A stretch of DNA of 64,000 bases, taken from positions 23,008-87,007 of the forward strand of contig DDTM01000021.1 in assembly GCA_002344075.1 (NCBI GenBank), given 5' to 3'. Shown here piece after piece: positions 42,201 to 51,109 of the stretch. The position numbers and the translations under genes were made by a program. Numbering within the stretch: position 1 is the stretch's first letter; each line of letters opens with the position of its first letter. This DNA comes from Bacteroidetes bacterium UBA2364 (GTDB taxonomy: Bacteria > Bacteroidota > Rhodothermia > Rhodothermales > UBA2364). The notes beneath the pieces are model-generated. The model was not told the DNA's origin. It did no database searches and saw only the letters and a program-made list of their open reading frames with translations.

Positions 42201-45200
42201 CCCCAAGCCATTCTGGGTGCGGTGTAGTTCCAGAGGCTCATCCACCATCCATGTCCTCGAAATTCATCAAGGGAGGCATCATACATAGCAGCCACCATTT
42301 CGGCAGCCACGGCCTCGCCTTTCGATCCGGTAATTCTGAGTCGCCACTCCTCTGCCTGTCCAGGATACAATTTATTTCGGAACGTCTCGAAGGCCAACTT
42401 AAGGTCTTTGTTGGAGAATGGGACATTGATGGTATGGGTTTCTGTATAAGTCCGGTTGTCGCGGATGGCCGAGAGGTGGTATCCCAAATTGCCTCTGTGT
42501 TCCTCCTTGATTGGGATAGACTTCAATACTTGCTGACCATCTAATGTAATCACATCCGAAGAGATGATCTTGCCTTTGTGTTCTATCTCGAAAAGTACAC
42601 GGGTTTTCTTGGTCGAGCCGATGAGAAATGTGGCATTTTCGCCGGGCTGCGCTGTTGTTTTGATCGGACGATGCCAGAATGGTTGCGGTAGAGCGAGTGT
42701 TTTAGCGGTTTCGTCATAGAGCGTAACGATCTGGCGTGTTTCTATGGGGCGGCCTTGTGGATCATTAGCGGTCAAAGCAATCAGGTAAGTACCCGGTTGT
42801 AGTTGTACCGATGATAGGTCTAATGGCGTATTTTTACCTGTATCAAAAGGTAAATTTACTATCACTTGATCTGTTTTCCAGTTTCGTTTTTCCAATTCGC
42901 CGCCGTATGGGTCGTTTGGAAGGAGTTTCCGAAACTCGGTCTCGGTCAGGGCTTGAACATCGGGTATATCCCCCGAAATTCTGGCTCGGAGCGTTCTATC
43001 GGGTGATTTTAGGCGAGAAATCGAAACTTGCCCAATGGTTGAGACGGCTTGTCCATTGAGGTTTTGGGTTCTGATAACGAGTTTCTTTAAGTCGTTAATA
43101 GATTGTATTTCCTGAAGATCAGCATTTAGGGTGATGGATTTGTAACCAACCCGCACATCGGTTTCGTTGCGGTGGTTTTCGCCTGTAATGTCCGTTACAT
43201 TGGCCTCGATGTTATAGACAAAAATAGGCTCGGTTTTAGGGTCTTGTGTTGGATCCGGGCGGGCTTTGAAGCGAATGACAAAGTTGCCATCTGCATCGGT
43301 TTTGCCTTCGCCCTGTGCAATTTCGATAGGCGGGGCAGGGTTCCACCAATAGCGCCACCAACTCCATGGCGGCAACTCGGCGCGACGTGTAATTCGGTAA
43401 GAAACCGAGGCATCACTTAGGTTGGCTCCGGCAAAGGACTTGGCGCTAACCGTAACCGCCACTTCTTCGTCTAAGGCGGGTGTACCTTCTATGGGTTTAA
43501 ACGCTACTTCAAATCGTGGACGTTTGTACTCCTCTACCGATAGATATGTGCTGCCATGCTCGGTTTGGAGTCGGAATTGCCCTGTTAGAACGCCTGTAGG
43601 TAAAATGAATTCCCCTGAGATGGTGCCGAAAGCATTGGTGGTTTGCTTAACTTCCGACACCTTTTCGTTGTTGGCATTAAAAAGCTGAACGGTTACTTCC
43701 TGATCTGCTACAACCATCCAATTGTTCTCTTTTTTGGAGGAAATTTGGATGGCTTTGAAATACACTTTCTGACCGGGACGATAAATGCTCCGATCCGTGA
43801 AAAGGTGGGTGCGTAGAATAGTCCCTTGTTCCACAGGATTGTTCTGGTAATACGGATAATAGCGGTATTGTGCATTTTCGAATACCACTTGGCCTTGATA
43901 GGTGTAGCGCAAATAATACCGATTTTCGTAGTTAGAGCGCTCTTGTGGAATAGTGAGGTGTCCGTTTGCATCAGACTTATGGGTGCCCACCAACGTACCC
44001 GATTTGTTGTCGCGGGCAACACGGAATCGGGCGACTTCTACACCTACAAGCGGCAAGCCAGTTGTTCGGTGCAAGAACCGAAGTTGGATATTTTTCTCGG
44101 AATCTCGGCGATTGAGGGCAATGTCCGAGACGGTGATTAAAGCGGTTCCATCACGATCCGAGGCGTCTGAAAAGTCTTCGGTTGATGAGACGAGTAGCAT
44201 GTACAGTCCAGCCGGCAGTTTCGGGAAGGCTACCTCGGTGATATGGCTTTGCATGTCGCCGTCATCCGGTAATTTCTGGCTTGCAAAGGCCGTTCCGCTT
44301 TGTTTACGGGCTTTGTTCGCGAAGCGGTTATATACCTCATAATCTGCCTGAATGCGCATCCATTGATCGGTTGGTACGGGTACTGCCTTCAGAAAAGCCC
44401 GCTTGGCATTCATGAATGTGACACTTGCCGGAAAATACTGGTGCGGTTCTGTAAATTCCGGTAAAGTAAGTTGGATGGTGCGAGCGGTTAACTCGGATTT
44501 TAACCCTGTACAAGCCAAAGCGGCACGGCTTTTCGGGAATTGACCGGCCACCTTATCACAAATAACCAACGCATCTTTTTTCTTCCATTTATGTGTTTGT
44601 GTCGGATCTTTGGCTTTGTATGTATTACCTTGATTTTTATAGAGTTGTGCCAATTCCCAGTATGCTTCTGCAACGGCCTCTTGCTTATAGTTTCGAATAA
44701 GGGTATTTAGGGCACTCTCATACTGGCTGTCTTTCTCCGCCGAGACGGCGTGCAAGTACACGAACACCAGACGATTTACCTCCAAGTCTATCAATGCGGA
44801 GGGATCGTTGTTTTTAAGATGGAAGCGGGTAAGGTCTTGCCACAACCGTAGGGCATCCGCTCCAAGCGCCTCCTCGGCAAGGGGAGTTAGTTGTACGAAC
44901 TTAGATGCTGGGGCAAACCATTGGGCATCGCGGATAGCAAACCGTTCTTTCGGGTCGGATAGTCCCGCTTCTGTATTAGTAAAAAATGCAAGGGCGCGAT
45001 GGGCAATAAAATCATAGAGGGTAGGGCGTGCGTTGGGATTGCCTTGCCGATAGACCACTGCATTCAGAATGCCAATTGGCAGTTGTTGTAGGGCCGTTGG
45101 ATTGGCAACGGAGACCCGGAAATGGGCTTTTGCCTCATTTAGGATTTTGCGTAAGTCCCATGTTTCTATATCATTATCTTTAATACCCTCGGTAGTAGTC

Positions 45201-45589
45201 CGATTCATAAACCGCCACCGATTTTGCTGGTAATAATTCCAGATCATCTCGGCGTAGATCGAATGTAGGATGGGCTTCAGGTTGGGTAAGCCGTTTTCAA
45301 TTTCGCCGCGCACCTCGTTCATAGCGTCGTTAAAGGTTTTCTCCTCGAGCGATTGAACAAAATGAGAGCGGAACATCAGCCCTTTTACAAATTCTGCCGT
45401 ATTTCCCTCCGATTTGGCGTGGTCGGTAATGGTTTTGGCCAGATCGTATGCCGAGCGGTATTGGCCGTTTTCTAAAAATTGTTCGGCATTTTGCCAATTT
45501 TCGCGATAAAAATCGTTGGGTTTTGGTTGTGCCATGGTGTTGATTGCTGAGACAAAAAAGCCCAAGAAGAGACAAGTTAGAATTCTCAT
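39245..45589 (-). CDS. Giant alpha-2-macroglobulin-family protein with CxEQ thioester motif
   Basis: 2114 residues with a signal peptide (MRILTCLFLGFFVSAINTMAQ). The N-terminal few hundred residues are helical, TPR-like. A series of macroglobulin beta domains follows (YRPGQKVYFKAI near residue 610, YKRPRFEVAF, further strands). A carboxypeptidase-regulatory-like insert (GMVYDNAGKKAIPNAVVSLE) lies near residue 1185. The A2M core opens with FFLPQLRTNEAGEVVLVFTMPEALTRWNLLGFAHT. The thioester motif C1571-A-E-Q sits in MEYPYECAEQTF, followed by the helical thioester domain and a receptor-binding-like end. Bacterial forms are thought to trap proteases at the cell surface, often alongside penicillin-binding protein 1C, which is absent here. 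The bait-like stretch (about 1240-1300) is rich in A, P and G. Confidence 0.92.
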   Translation of the reverse strand: MRILTCLFLGFFVSAINTMAQPKPNDFYRENWQNAEQFLENGQYRSAYDLAKTITDHAKSEGNTAEFVKGLMFRSHFVQSLEEKTFNDAMNEVRGEIENGLPNLKPILHSIYAEMIWNYYQQNRWRFMNRTTTEGIKDNDIETWDLRKILNEAKAHFRVSVANPTALQQLPIGILNAVVYRQGNPNARPTLYDFIAHRALAFFTNTEAGLSDPKERFAIRDAQWFAPASKFVQLTPLAEEALGADALRLWQDLTRFHLKNNDPSALIDLEVNRLVFVYLHAVSAEKDSQYESALNTLIRNYKQEAVAEAYWELAQLYKNQGNTYKAKDPTQTHKWKKKDALVICDKVAGQFPKSRAALACTGLKSELTARTIQLTLPEFTEPHQYFPASVTFMNAKRAFLKAVPVPTDQWMRIQADYEVYNRFANKARKQSGTAFASQKLPDDGDMQSHITEVAFPKLPAGLYMLLVSSTEDFSDASDRDGTALITVSDIALNRRDSEKNIQLRFLHRTTGLPLVGVEVARFRVARDNKSGTLVGTHKSDANGHLTIPQERSNYENRYYLRYTYQGQVVFENAQYRYYPYYQNNPVEQGTILRTHLFTDRSIYRPGQKVYFKAIQISSKKENNWMVVADQEVTVQLFNANNEKVSEVKQTTNAFGTISGEFILPTGVLTGQFRLQTEHGSTYLSVEEYKRPRFEVAFKPIEGTPALDEEVAVTVSAKSFAGANLSDASVSYRITRRAELPPWSWWRYWWNPAPPIEIAQGEGKTDADGNFVIRFKARPDPTQDPKTEPIFVYNIEANVTDITGENHRNETDVRVGYKSITLNADLQEIQSINDLKKLVIRTQNLNGQAVSTIGQVSISRLKSPDRTLRARISGDIPDVQALTETEFRKLLPNDPYGGELEKRNWKTDQVIVNLPFDTGKNTPLDLSSVQLQPGTYLIALTANDPQGRPIETRQIVTLYDETAKTLALPQPFWHRPIKTTAQPGENATFLIGSTKKTRVLFEIEHKGKIISSDVITLDGQQVLKSIPIKEEHRGNLGYHLSAIRDNRTYTETHTINVPFSNKDLKLAFETFRNKLYPGQAEEWRLRITGSKGEAVAAEMVAAMYDASLDEFRGHGWWMSLWNYTAPRMAWGTALFGTAHLAWSKTDPAESVPQRTYDKLQFEDENSLTDWPNFMNAVSGTAAAGTITGMVYDNAGKKAIPNAVVSLENTEFTTNTDAKGQFAFSNLKPGAYVVRVWHVQYTTALTPVLLAADKGIKMSYKLTWALEEMEYNGGGRRNRDGIFFAKAVPHMPASASMAARDMASAEVADEAAPPPPPAGQSNAPNEPSGGKPKNDLGEVKARTNLNETAFFLPQLRTNEAGEVVLVFTMPEALTRWNLLGFAHTKDLSTGQIRESVVTQKDLMVTPNAPRFFRENDTITFTAKVDNLSEQDLNGQAQLFLFDALTNQPIDAKFGNSKPQVDFTAKKQGNALLAWSLKVPEGISAITYRVVAKAGTFTDGEEAALPVLTNRMLVTESLPLPVRNAGETRFTFNKLLNNTSTTLRHQSLTVEFTPNPIWYAVQAIPYMMEYPYECAEQTFTRFYANAIASHIVAKQPKIQEIFRQWQTTDKETFLSNLEKNQELKSVLLEETPWVFQSNDEQERKKRIGLLFDTARMASELEGTMRKLREMQLSNGAWPWFKGMEPSQWVTQHIVSGFARLKQLGVYDAMSTEAKDMVARAVQYLDEQNRKDYAWIVQNGNLKNDNLSYFQIYHLYARGNFRNIEMNSKQKEAFDYFFDQAKKHWLAKSPYMQGMIAIGLHNYGETEVPNKVVVSLRERSINNKEMGMYWKGESGYWWYQAPIETHALMIEVFHKVANDAQAVEDLKLWLLKQKQTQDWKTTTATANAVYALLLRGTDLLAQQQNAKITIGSKVLDPQTDPTIRSQAGTGYFKTTIPATEIKPEMGKITVNKTGTSAAWGAVYWQYFEQLDKITPAATPLKLERILSVERNTPNGPTLAPITTNTPLKAGDRIKVRLVLRVDRAMEYVHLKDMRAAGFEPENVISGYRYQDGLGYYESTRDAATNFFIGWMNPGTYVFEYALRVTHAGDFSTGITSIQCMYAPEFASHSEGVRVQVRN

Positions 45590-45760
45590 GGTGTTGTAGT
45601 TTTAGAATAGATTCCGGTTTCTATGAGTCGAAGGGCGCAAATCCGGAACGCCTGAAGTTACGGAAAAATTGCAATTGTTTTACGTCTTATACAAACGGTG
45701 ATCAAAGTTTAAAGAGAATTGCTCTGCCCGATCTTTACACATAGACAACAATTTTACCTG

Positions 45761-46164
45761 ATGAGTACCAATCGGGGTTGCAGATTGGCGTATTTTGTGA
45801 AATGTTTTTTCTTGTCTCCTTCTCGACGATTTGGAAAGTCGTTATTGCTATCTACGCTCAAAGCGTTGTTCGAGGGCTGGAATTCGTTTTTTGAGGGACC
45901 TTGGATTTATGATAAATGGGACTGGGCACAACAATATCCGGTTGTACGCATCCGCCTGTTTGACGATCAAGCCGGTAATAGTAGCATGGTCAATATGAGA
46001 TTGACTATCCGGAGGTGCGTCAGGCGGTGTATTTACACGTGTTGGGCTGGTTTTAGGTCGGTGTGCGTGCAGATCTTTCGAGCCTGGTGGTTCGTATGGC
46101 CCGTTATTTCGAACAGGATGCGTTAGCGGTGTAGATAAACGGCTGGAAAAGCAAAATTATAAGT
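45761..46164 (+). pseudogene. Remnant of an AAA-ATPase-like/PD-(D/E)XK protein (PF09820-type)
   Basis: The first part encodes FFLSPSRRFGKSLLLSTLKALFEG and IYDKWDWAQQYPVVRIRLFDD, the recognisable P-loop region (R-R-F-G-K-S) of the AAA-ATPase-like family common in Bacteroidota. Its N-terminal leader is missing. Sequence then jumps, in another frame, to QYEIDYPEVRQAVYLHVLGWF followed by an in-frame TAG, then RADLSSLVVRMARYFEQDALAV and another stop, which matches late parts of the same family. The middle (some hundreds of residues) is deleted. This is a decayed copy and should not be functional. Confidence 0.72.
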
Positions 46165-46189
46165 AAGTAACAAAATAAAAGAGGTTTTG

Positions 46190-46633
46190 ATGCGGACAAT
46201 ATTGCATTACATAGGAGAAATTAGAGAATTTCTAAACGATAAAACAGATGGAACAGCGGGAAAGGTGAGTAACGCAGTGCTGAAGAGATTGCTCATGGAG
46301 GCTTATAATAGTTTACCTTTTTTACTGCCGCTACGCCTCATTATTACAGCCGAGCAATTTGCAGATTATTTAATCGAAAAGAAAGAAGACCTGTTCAATG
46401 AGAGTCCGTCTAAAAAACGTAGAACTACCAGAAAGACAAGTACTTCCAAAACTACCCGCAGGAAAAGCACTACGACTAAAACAGGGCGAACCCGTAAACC
46501 GACCACGCAACGTGCTTCCCCATCAAGACGTTCTCCTGCATCAGCCTCAAGGCAGAGGGCATCAACCCGACGGAGCAGTAAGACAGCGCCCCAAGTGCGT
46601 ACAGTCCGACGTCGAAGTGGCATAGCGGCTTAG
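46190..46633 (+). CDS. Small protein with a histone H1-like Lys/Arg/Ser/Thr-rich tail
   Basis: 147 residues from ATG at 46190 (a TTG lies one codon earlier); AGAGG at about 46180-46184 fits a ribosome-binding site. Residues 1-70 form a compact, helical, mixed-charge domain (ILHYIGEIREFLNDKTDGTAGKV, LKRLLMEAYNSLPFLLPLRLIITAEQFADYL) that I do not recognise. Residues 71-147 are almost wholly S, T, K, R, P and A, with repeats such as SPSKKRRTTRKTS and SPSRRSPASASRQR, like eukaryotic H1 tails and bacterial HctB/AlgP-type proteins. Likely binds DNA or RNA by charge; the function is not established. Confidence 0.68.
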   Translation: MRTILHYIGEIREFLNDKTDGTAGKVSNAVLKRLLMEAYNSLPFLLPLRLIITAEQFADYLIEKKEDLFNESPSKKRRTTRKTSTSKTTRRKSTTTKTGRTRKPTTQRASPSRRSPASASRQRASTRRSSKTAPQVRTVRRRSGIAA

Positions 46634-46702
46634 TTTTTCAAATTTATCGTGGGGGCGAGCCCTAAAATTTTTGTGAGGCGTTTCAATTAAAAACATTTCT
46701 CT

Positions 46703-47860
46703 ATGTCTAAAAGAATCTTGCTCTTTACAGGGAAAGGCGGGGTTGGTAAAACAACCTGTGCAGCCGCAACGGCTCTCCAAACGGCTTTGGAGGGCAAAAA
46801 AACGCTTGTTTTATCTTCTGATCCGGCACATAGTCTGGCGGATGCTTTAGATGTAAAATTAGGCCCCGAACCCGTATTGGTGACCCAAAACCTATGGGCA
46901 CAAGAAGTTGATTTGTATTACTCCATGCAAAAATATTGGCAAAATCTGCGCCATATGTTGTTGGTATTGTTCAAATGGCAAGGGGTTCAGGATGTGGCTG
47001 CCGAGGAACTGGCTTCTCTTCCCGGAATGGCAGAGGCTTCCACGTTGTTGTGGTTAGACCAATTTTACACATCGGATGATTTTGAGGTGATTGTGGTGGA
47101 TTCCGCGCCAACTGGAGAAACCCTTACCTTGCTCAGTTTGCCACAAGTGACACAGTGGTGGTTGACCAAAGCCTTTCCGTTCCAGCGATCTGCAGTTCAG
47201 TTGTTTGGAAAGGCCGTGAATACCTTTACAGGTGTACCGCTTGATAAAGGAGTAGAGGAATTAGACGCGATGTTTGGGAAATTAGAGCGCGTCCAAAAAA
47301 TTCTGGCCAATCCAACCGTGACCAGTATGCGGATTGTGGCCAATCCAGAGCGCATGGTGATCAACGAGGCGCGCCGAGCTTATACCTATCTTCAATTATA
47401 TGGTTATGGTGTAGATGCGGTTTTAGTAAACCGTGTTCTACCCGATACCACCGACCCTGCTTGGGGTAAATATTTGTCTGCCCAGAAAAAATACCTTGAA
47501 GAAATTGAGAATAGCTTTTCTCCATTGCCCATTTTAAACGTTCCGCACCTTGGAGAAGAGGTTTTTGGTTTAGAAAGGCTACAAAAAATTGGAACCTTGT
47601 TGTATAAAAGTGAATCCCCAACCAAGGTTTTTTTCTCCGAGACAACCTATCGCGTGGTGAATGTGGAGGCCGGTTATCGCTTGGAGATCCGGTTACCTGC
47701 TTCCGATACCGAAGTCAATGTTCAACAATTTGGAGACCAATTGGTGATTCAGGCGGGGCATCAGCGTCGAAATTATCTGCTTCCACAGTTTCTGGGTTAT
47801 TATAAAATGAAGCATTGGCAGTCTCAAGATGGGTGGCTCAAGGTTGTTTTTGCGGAGTAA
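46703..47860 (+). CDS. ArsA/Get3-family ATPase with C-terminal HSP20-like domain
   Basis: 385 residues. The deviant Walker A GKGGVGKTT (residues 10-18) carries the signature lysine of the family. DSAPTGETLTLL is the switch/Walker B region, and SSDPAHSLADAL the switch I region. The C-terminal 80 residues (YRVVNVEAGYRLEIRLPAS to KVVFAE) are a small beta domain of the ArsA_HSP20 type. Arsenite pumps need an ArsB partner and arsR, none of which is nearby, so a Get3-like role in membrane-protein targeting, or an unknown ATPase function, is more likely. It stands downstream of the basic-tail protein, about 70 bases apart. Confidence 0.9.
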   Translation: MSKRILLFTGKGGVGKTTCAAATALQTALEGKKTLVLSSDPAHSLADALDVKLGPEPVLVTQNLWAQEVDLYYSMQKYWQNLRHMLLVLFKWQGVQDVAAEELASLPGMAEASTLLWLDQFYTSDDFEVIVVDSAPTGETLTLLSLPQVTQWWLTKAFPFQRSAVQLFGKAVNTFTGVPLDKGVEELDAMFGKLERVQKILANPTVTSMRIVANPERMVINEARRAYTYLQLYGYGVDAVLVNRVLPDTTDPAWGKYLSAQKKYLEEIENSFSPLPILNVPHLGEEVFGLERLQKIGTLLYKSESPTKVFFSETTYRVVNVEAGYRLEIRLPASDTEVNVQQFGDQLVIQAGHQRRNYLLPQFLGYYKMKHWQSQDGWLKVVFAE

Positions 47861-47880
47861 ATTGTGGTGATGCCAAAGAA

Positions 47881-47908
47881 AAGCCCCGGCCTATAAAGAG
47901 CGGGGCTT
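47881..47908 (-). terminator. Terminator after the M16 peptidase gene
   Basis: AAGCCCCG (47881-47888) pairs with CGGGGCTT (47901-47908) around a 12-base loop. It sits 21 bases past the M16 peptidase stop and is followed on the minus strand by TTTTCTTT. It also lies just past the convergent ArsA gene. Confidence 0.8.
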
Positions 47909-47929
47909 GGCGATAATAGTAGGTCTAAG

Positions 47930-50773
47930 TTATTGATTTTCAGGAAGTAGAACGAACCGCGCCACATTGTCTTTTTTCAGGTAACGACGTGCGGCGGTTT
48001 GGATGTCGGCGGATGTCATAGACTGGTACAAATCCTTAGACCCTGTAAGGATCGTGCCCAGATCTTCTTTTAATTCGTCTTTGCGCATTATTTGCGACAT
48101 CCAGAAGCGGTTTTCTTTTAGGTTCGTTTCCAAGTCGCGGTAATAGCCTTCTTTGACTTTGGTAAGTATTTCATCGGATACGCCCTTCGTTTGAACTTCT
48201 TCAATAACCCGCCACATGGCCGAATAGAGTTCGTCGGCACGTGCAGGATCACTGGCGTAGCTCACGCTAAAGGTATAGAGTGGCAGGGGTTCTAATACGG
48301 CAATTCCCGAAGCGTTGGCGTAATAAGATCCGCTCAAGGCTTCACGAAGTTCCTCGCGCAACCGGATTTCAATGGCTTTACCTAATGCACTAAGGTGTAC
48401 GCGGTTGTTGCGAGACCATTCAAAAGGTCCAGTAAACTGGATTTCACTACTACTCTTGGGTTCTTTGCCTTTGAGTACCTTTTTTTCGATGACTCCTGTC
48501 GGTGGGCGAATACCCATGTCTTTCGCTTCTTCGGTTGTGGTTGTTGTGGGTAAACTGGCCAGATATCGTGCGATCATGGGTTTTATTTTTTCCACCTCAA
48601 AATTTCCGACGAAGTAGAATGAAAAATCGCCCGCATTGCCAAAGCGTTCACGATAAATTGCCAACGCCCGATCAGCATTTAATTCTTCCACTTTGAAAGA
48701 TGAAAATGGACGAACTCTGGGGTGATAGCGTGACATTGTGACCGAGATGGTGTCTTGGAATACATAGTCTGGTGCTGCAAAAAAGCCTTTAAACATTTGG
48801 AATTGGCTTTTAAACATGTTGAGTGAGGCTTCATCCAAACGTGGTTGGGTAAAACGCAAATGGATAAGTTGGAACAGGGTCTCAAGATCTTTAGGGGATG
48901 CCATACCCGTCAGCCCCTCACTCCTGTCGCCTATGTACGACCCTACGCGGGCTACTTTACCGGATAATTTTTTCTGCAATTCGATCATGCTGAAATTACC
49001 AATGCCGGCCATTGCCATCACCTGATTGCCAAGCTCAACCGAGGCGTAGTCTGCATCGGAGACCAGAGAAGTACCACCGGGGCTGGTTGCTGAAAAAAGT
49101 ACTTCGTCGTTCTTGAAATTGGTGGGCTTAAGAGTCACCATTGCGCCGTTCGAGAGGGTAAGACGGGTGATACCGGTGCTGGCTTCGGTCTCCGCTTTGG
49201 TGATGGCGCCACTTATAGGAAGTTGGGGCAACAACTCAGATGTGGCTGCCGAGTCCGTGTAAGGCGTAATATCCTTCCCTTTCATCTTGTTCAGTACCGA
49301 GAACAGTTCTGATTCTGTGGGCAGTGGGTTGTTTTCGTCTTCTTTTCCGGTTACGTTTAGAACCCGGTTTTGGTCGGTCATATACCGTACTGCAAACTGA
49401 TTGACCTCCTCCAACTTAATCGCTGGAAGGGCTTGTTTTACATATTCATACTCCCAAGAAATGCCCGGTGCGGGTTCATTTTCCAAGAAATGCCGTACAT
49501 ATTCATTCGCGAAAGCATTGGATTCTGTTTTGTCTTTTTCATTAAAATTGTTTTCATAACTCCGCAATAAATTTGCCTTCTCACGTTCAAATTCGCTGGG
49601 CAAGAAGCCGTGACGACGGATACGTTCGGCCTCGGTGAGGAGTACCTCCAAGGCATTGCTCATTTTGCCTTCAGGAACAATAGCGCTTAGTTGAAATGCA
49701 TCCTTGGTACGGACAAAAGAACCATACCCACCTCCTGCAAAGGCAAAAGGAGGATTCGGTTTGGTCGCAATTTCCTGTAGGCGTGTGCTGAGCATACTGC
49801 TCCAAAGTTGGGATATCAGGCCCTCGCGGTAGGCTAAGCGGGAATTCGGATTCGTGGCGGGATGTTTGAAGATGATCCCGATTTGTCTAAACTCGGCTTC
49901 GGGGTCACTCACAATAGAAACCAGTGTTTCCGGGTGGTTGGGTACATCAAAATACTTTCGTGAGGCTTTTTTGGATGGGTTTTTGAGTGTTCCGAAAAGA
50001 CGACGAATGTCCTTTTCCATTTTGACGGGGTCCACATCACCCACAACTACAACAGCCATCAAGTCTGGGCGGTACCAATCTTTATAGAACTGTACTAAGC
50101 GGTCGTGCTTAAAGTTTTCGATGATTTCAGGTTTTCCTATAGGCAGGCGCTTGGCATATTGTGAGTTTTTGAGAAGGACAGGAAATTGTTTGTCTCGGAT
50201 TCGTTCTTGAGCGCCTAAACCAAGCCGCCATTCCTCGATAACCACCCCACGTTCTTTATCCACTTCTGTAGGGTCAAGGGAGATATTTCCGGCCCATTCG
50301 CGCAAAACGTCCACGCCTTTATCAACCAAGCCAGGTTTGTCGGTAGGAACTTTGAGCATATATACGGTTTCATCGAAGCTGGTATAGGCATTCAGATCCG
50401 CACCAAAATTCACTCCAATGGATTCTAAGAAATTGACTAAATCTTGTTTCTTATATTTTTTAGTGCCATTAAAAGCCATGTGTTCTAACAAGTGCGCAAG
50501 GCCCTGCTGGTCATCGGATTCCAGAATGGAACCTGCATTTAGGGCAAGGCGCAATTCGACACGGTTTTCAGGCTTGTTGTTTTTTCGGATGTAGTAGATG
50601 AGGCCATTAGGTAATTTACCAGTACGGATATTAGGATCCATCGGGATCCTATCGGTTGGAACCTGCACCTGTTGCTGATCCCCTGGTTTGTTTTTGGGCT
50701 TTTGGGCATGGACCTCTGTTGCGCCTGTTATGAACAATAAAAGGGCGAGATAGCCCCAAATTTTCTTGATCAT
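47930..50773 (-). CDS. M16-family zinc metallopeptidase (pitrilysin-like), exported
   Basis: 947 residues from MIKKIWGYLALLLFITGATEVHAQ (signal peptide); a Met lies five codons upstream. The inverted zinc motif H94-L-L-E97-H98 sits in GLAHLLEHMAFNGT, and the distal Glu in DKERGVVIEEWRLG. The chain has the four-domain layout of the long M16 form: an N-terminal active half and a C-terminal inactive half (from about residue 520, ATSPGGTSLVSDADYASVELGNQV). Predicted periplasmic or surface peptide degradation. It is 336 bases downstream of the subtilisin gene on the same strand, with a terminator between. Confidence 0.94.
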   Translation of the reverse strand: MIKKIWGYLALLLFITGATEVHAQKPKNKPGDQQQVQVPTDRIPMDPNIRTGKLPNGLIYYIRKNNKPENRVELRLALNAGSILESDDQQGLAHLLEHMAFNGTKKYKKQDLVNFLESIGVNFGADLNAYTSFDETVYMLKVPTDKPGLVDKGVDVLREWAGNISLDPTEVDKERGVVIEEWRLGLGAQERIRDKQFPVLLKNSQYAKRLPIGKPEIIENFKHDRLVQFYKDWYRPDLMAVVVVGDVDPVKMEKDIRRLFGTLKNPSKKASRKYFDVPNHPETLVSIVSDPEAEFRQIGIIFKHPATNPNSRLAYREGLISQLWSSMLSTRLQEIATKPNPPFAFAGGGYGSFVRTKDAFQLSAIVPEGKMSNALEVLLTEAERIRRHGFLPSEFEREKANLLRSYENNFNEKDKTESNAFANEYVRHFLENEPAPGISWEYEYVKQALPAIKLEEVNQFAVRYMTDQNRVLNVTGKEDENNPLPTESELFSVLNKMKGKDITPYTDSAATSELLPQLPISGAITKAETEASTGITRLTLSNGAMVTLKPTNFKNDEVLFSATSPGGTSLVSDADYASVELGNQVMAMAGIGNFSMIELQKKLSGKVARVGSYIGDRSEGLTGMASPKDLETLFQLIHLRFTQPRLDEASLNMFKSQFQMFKGFFAAPDYVFQDTISVTMSRYHPRVRPFSSFKVEELNADRALAIYRERFGNAGDFSFYFVGNFEVEKIKPMIARYLASLPTTTTTEEAKDMGIRPPTGVIEKKVLKGKEPKSSSEIQFTGPFEWSRNNRVHLSALGKAIEIRLREELREALSGSYYANASGIAVLEPLPLYTFSVSYASDPARADELYSAMWRVIEEVQTKGVSDEILTKVKEGYYRDLETNLKENRFWMSQIMRKDELKEDLGTILTGSKDLYQSMTSADIQTAARRYLKKDNVARFVLLPENQ

Positions 50774-51109
50774 GGTATGATATTGCATATAATGGTGAAT
50801 AAGGATTTGGGAATCTAAAAAGTACTATATGTATGTTATGATCTCGGTAATTGTTTCATGAATACGCTAATATTTTGTGCTATACCTTTGGAGAATACTA
50901 CCTATTGCCTTGTCCTAATGGGCTTATTGTTTTGTAATGCCCGTTGGCCGTATTGTATTAACACCGCACGTCTCGTTGATCATGCTATTCGCCCTGATAA
51001 ACTGTTTAAGGTATTATGCGCTCCAATCCAATAATAGGCAAGTAATCAAACATGGCATAAAAAAGCGGCATTGGAGAATCCAAAGCCGCTTTGCGGTATC
51101 GTTTAGGAT
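50774..51109. other. Gene-free spacer upstream of the M16 peptidase gene
   Basis: No convincing gene was seen in this 336-base stretch. It contains the terminator of the subtilisin gene near its right end. The rest is AT-rich and presumably holds the M16 promoter on the minus strand (a TAGATT-like box near 50811-50816 is possible, but no clear -35 partner was found). Confidence 0.4.
51062..51092 (-). terminator. Terminator after the subtilisin gene
   Basis: A 13-bp stem with one mismatch (51062-51074 with 51080-51092) and a 5-base loop AGAAT lie 18 bases past the stop. On the minus strand it runs into TTTTTTA. Confidence 0.85.

Noticed and set aside
46366..46623. 85-residue frame opposite the basic-tail protein
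   Set aside because: Its Val/Leu/Arg-rich sequence is the complement of the K/R/S/T repeats.
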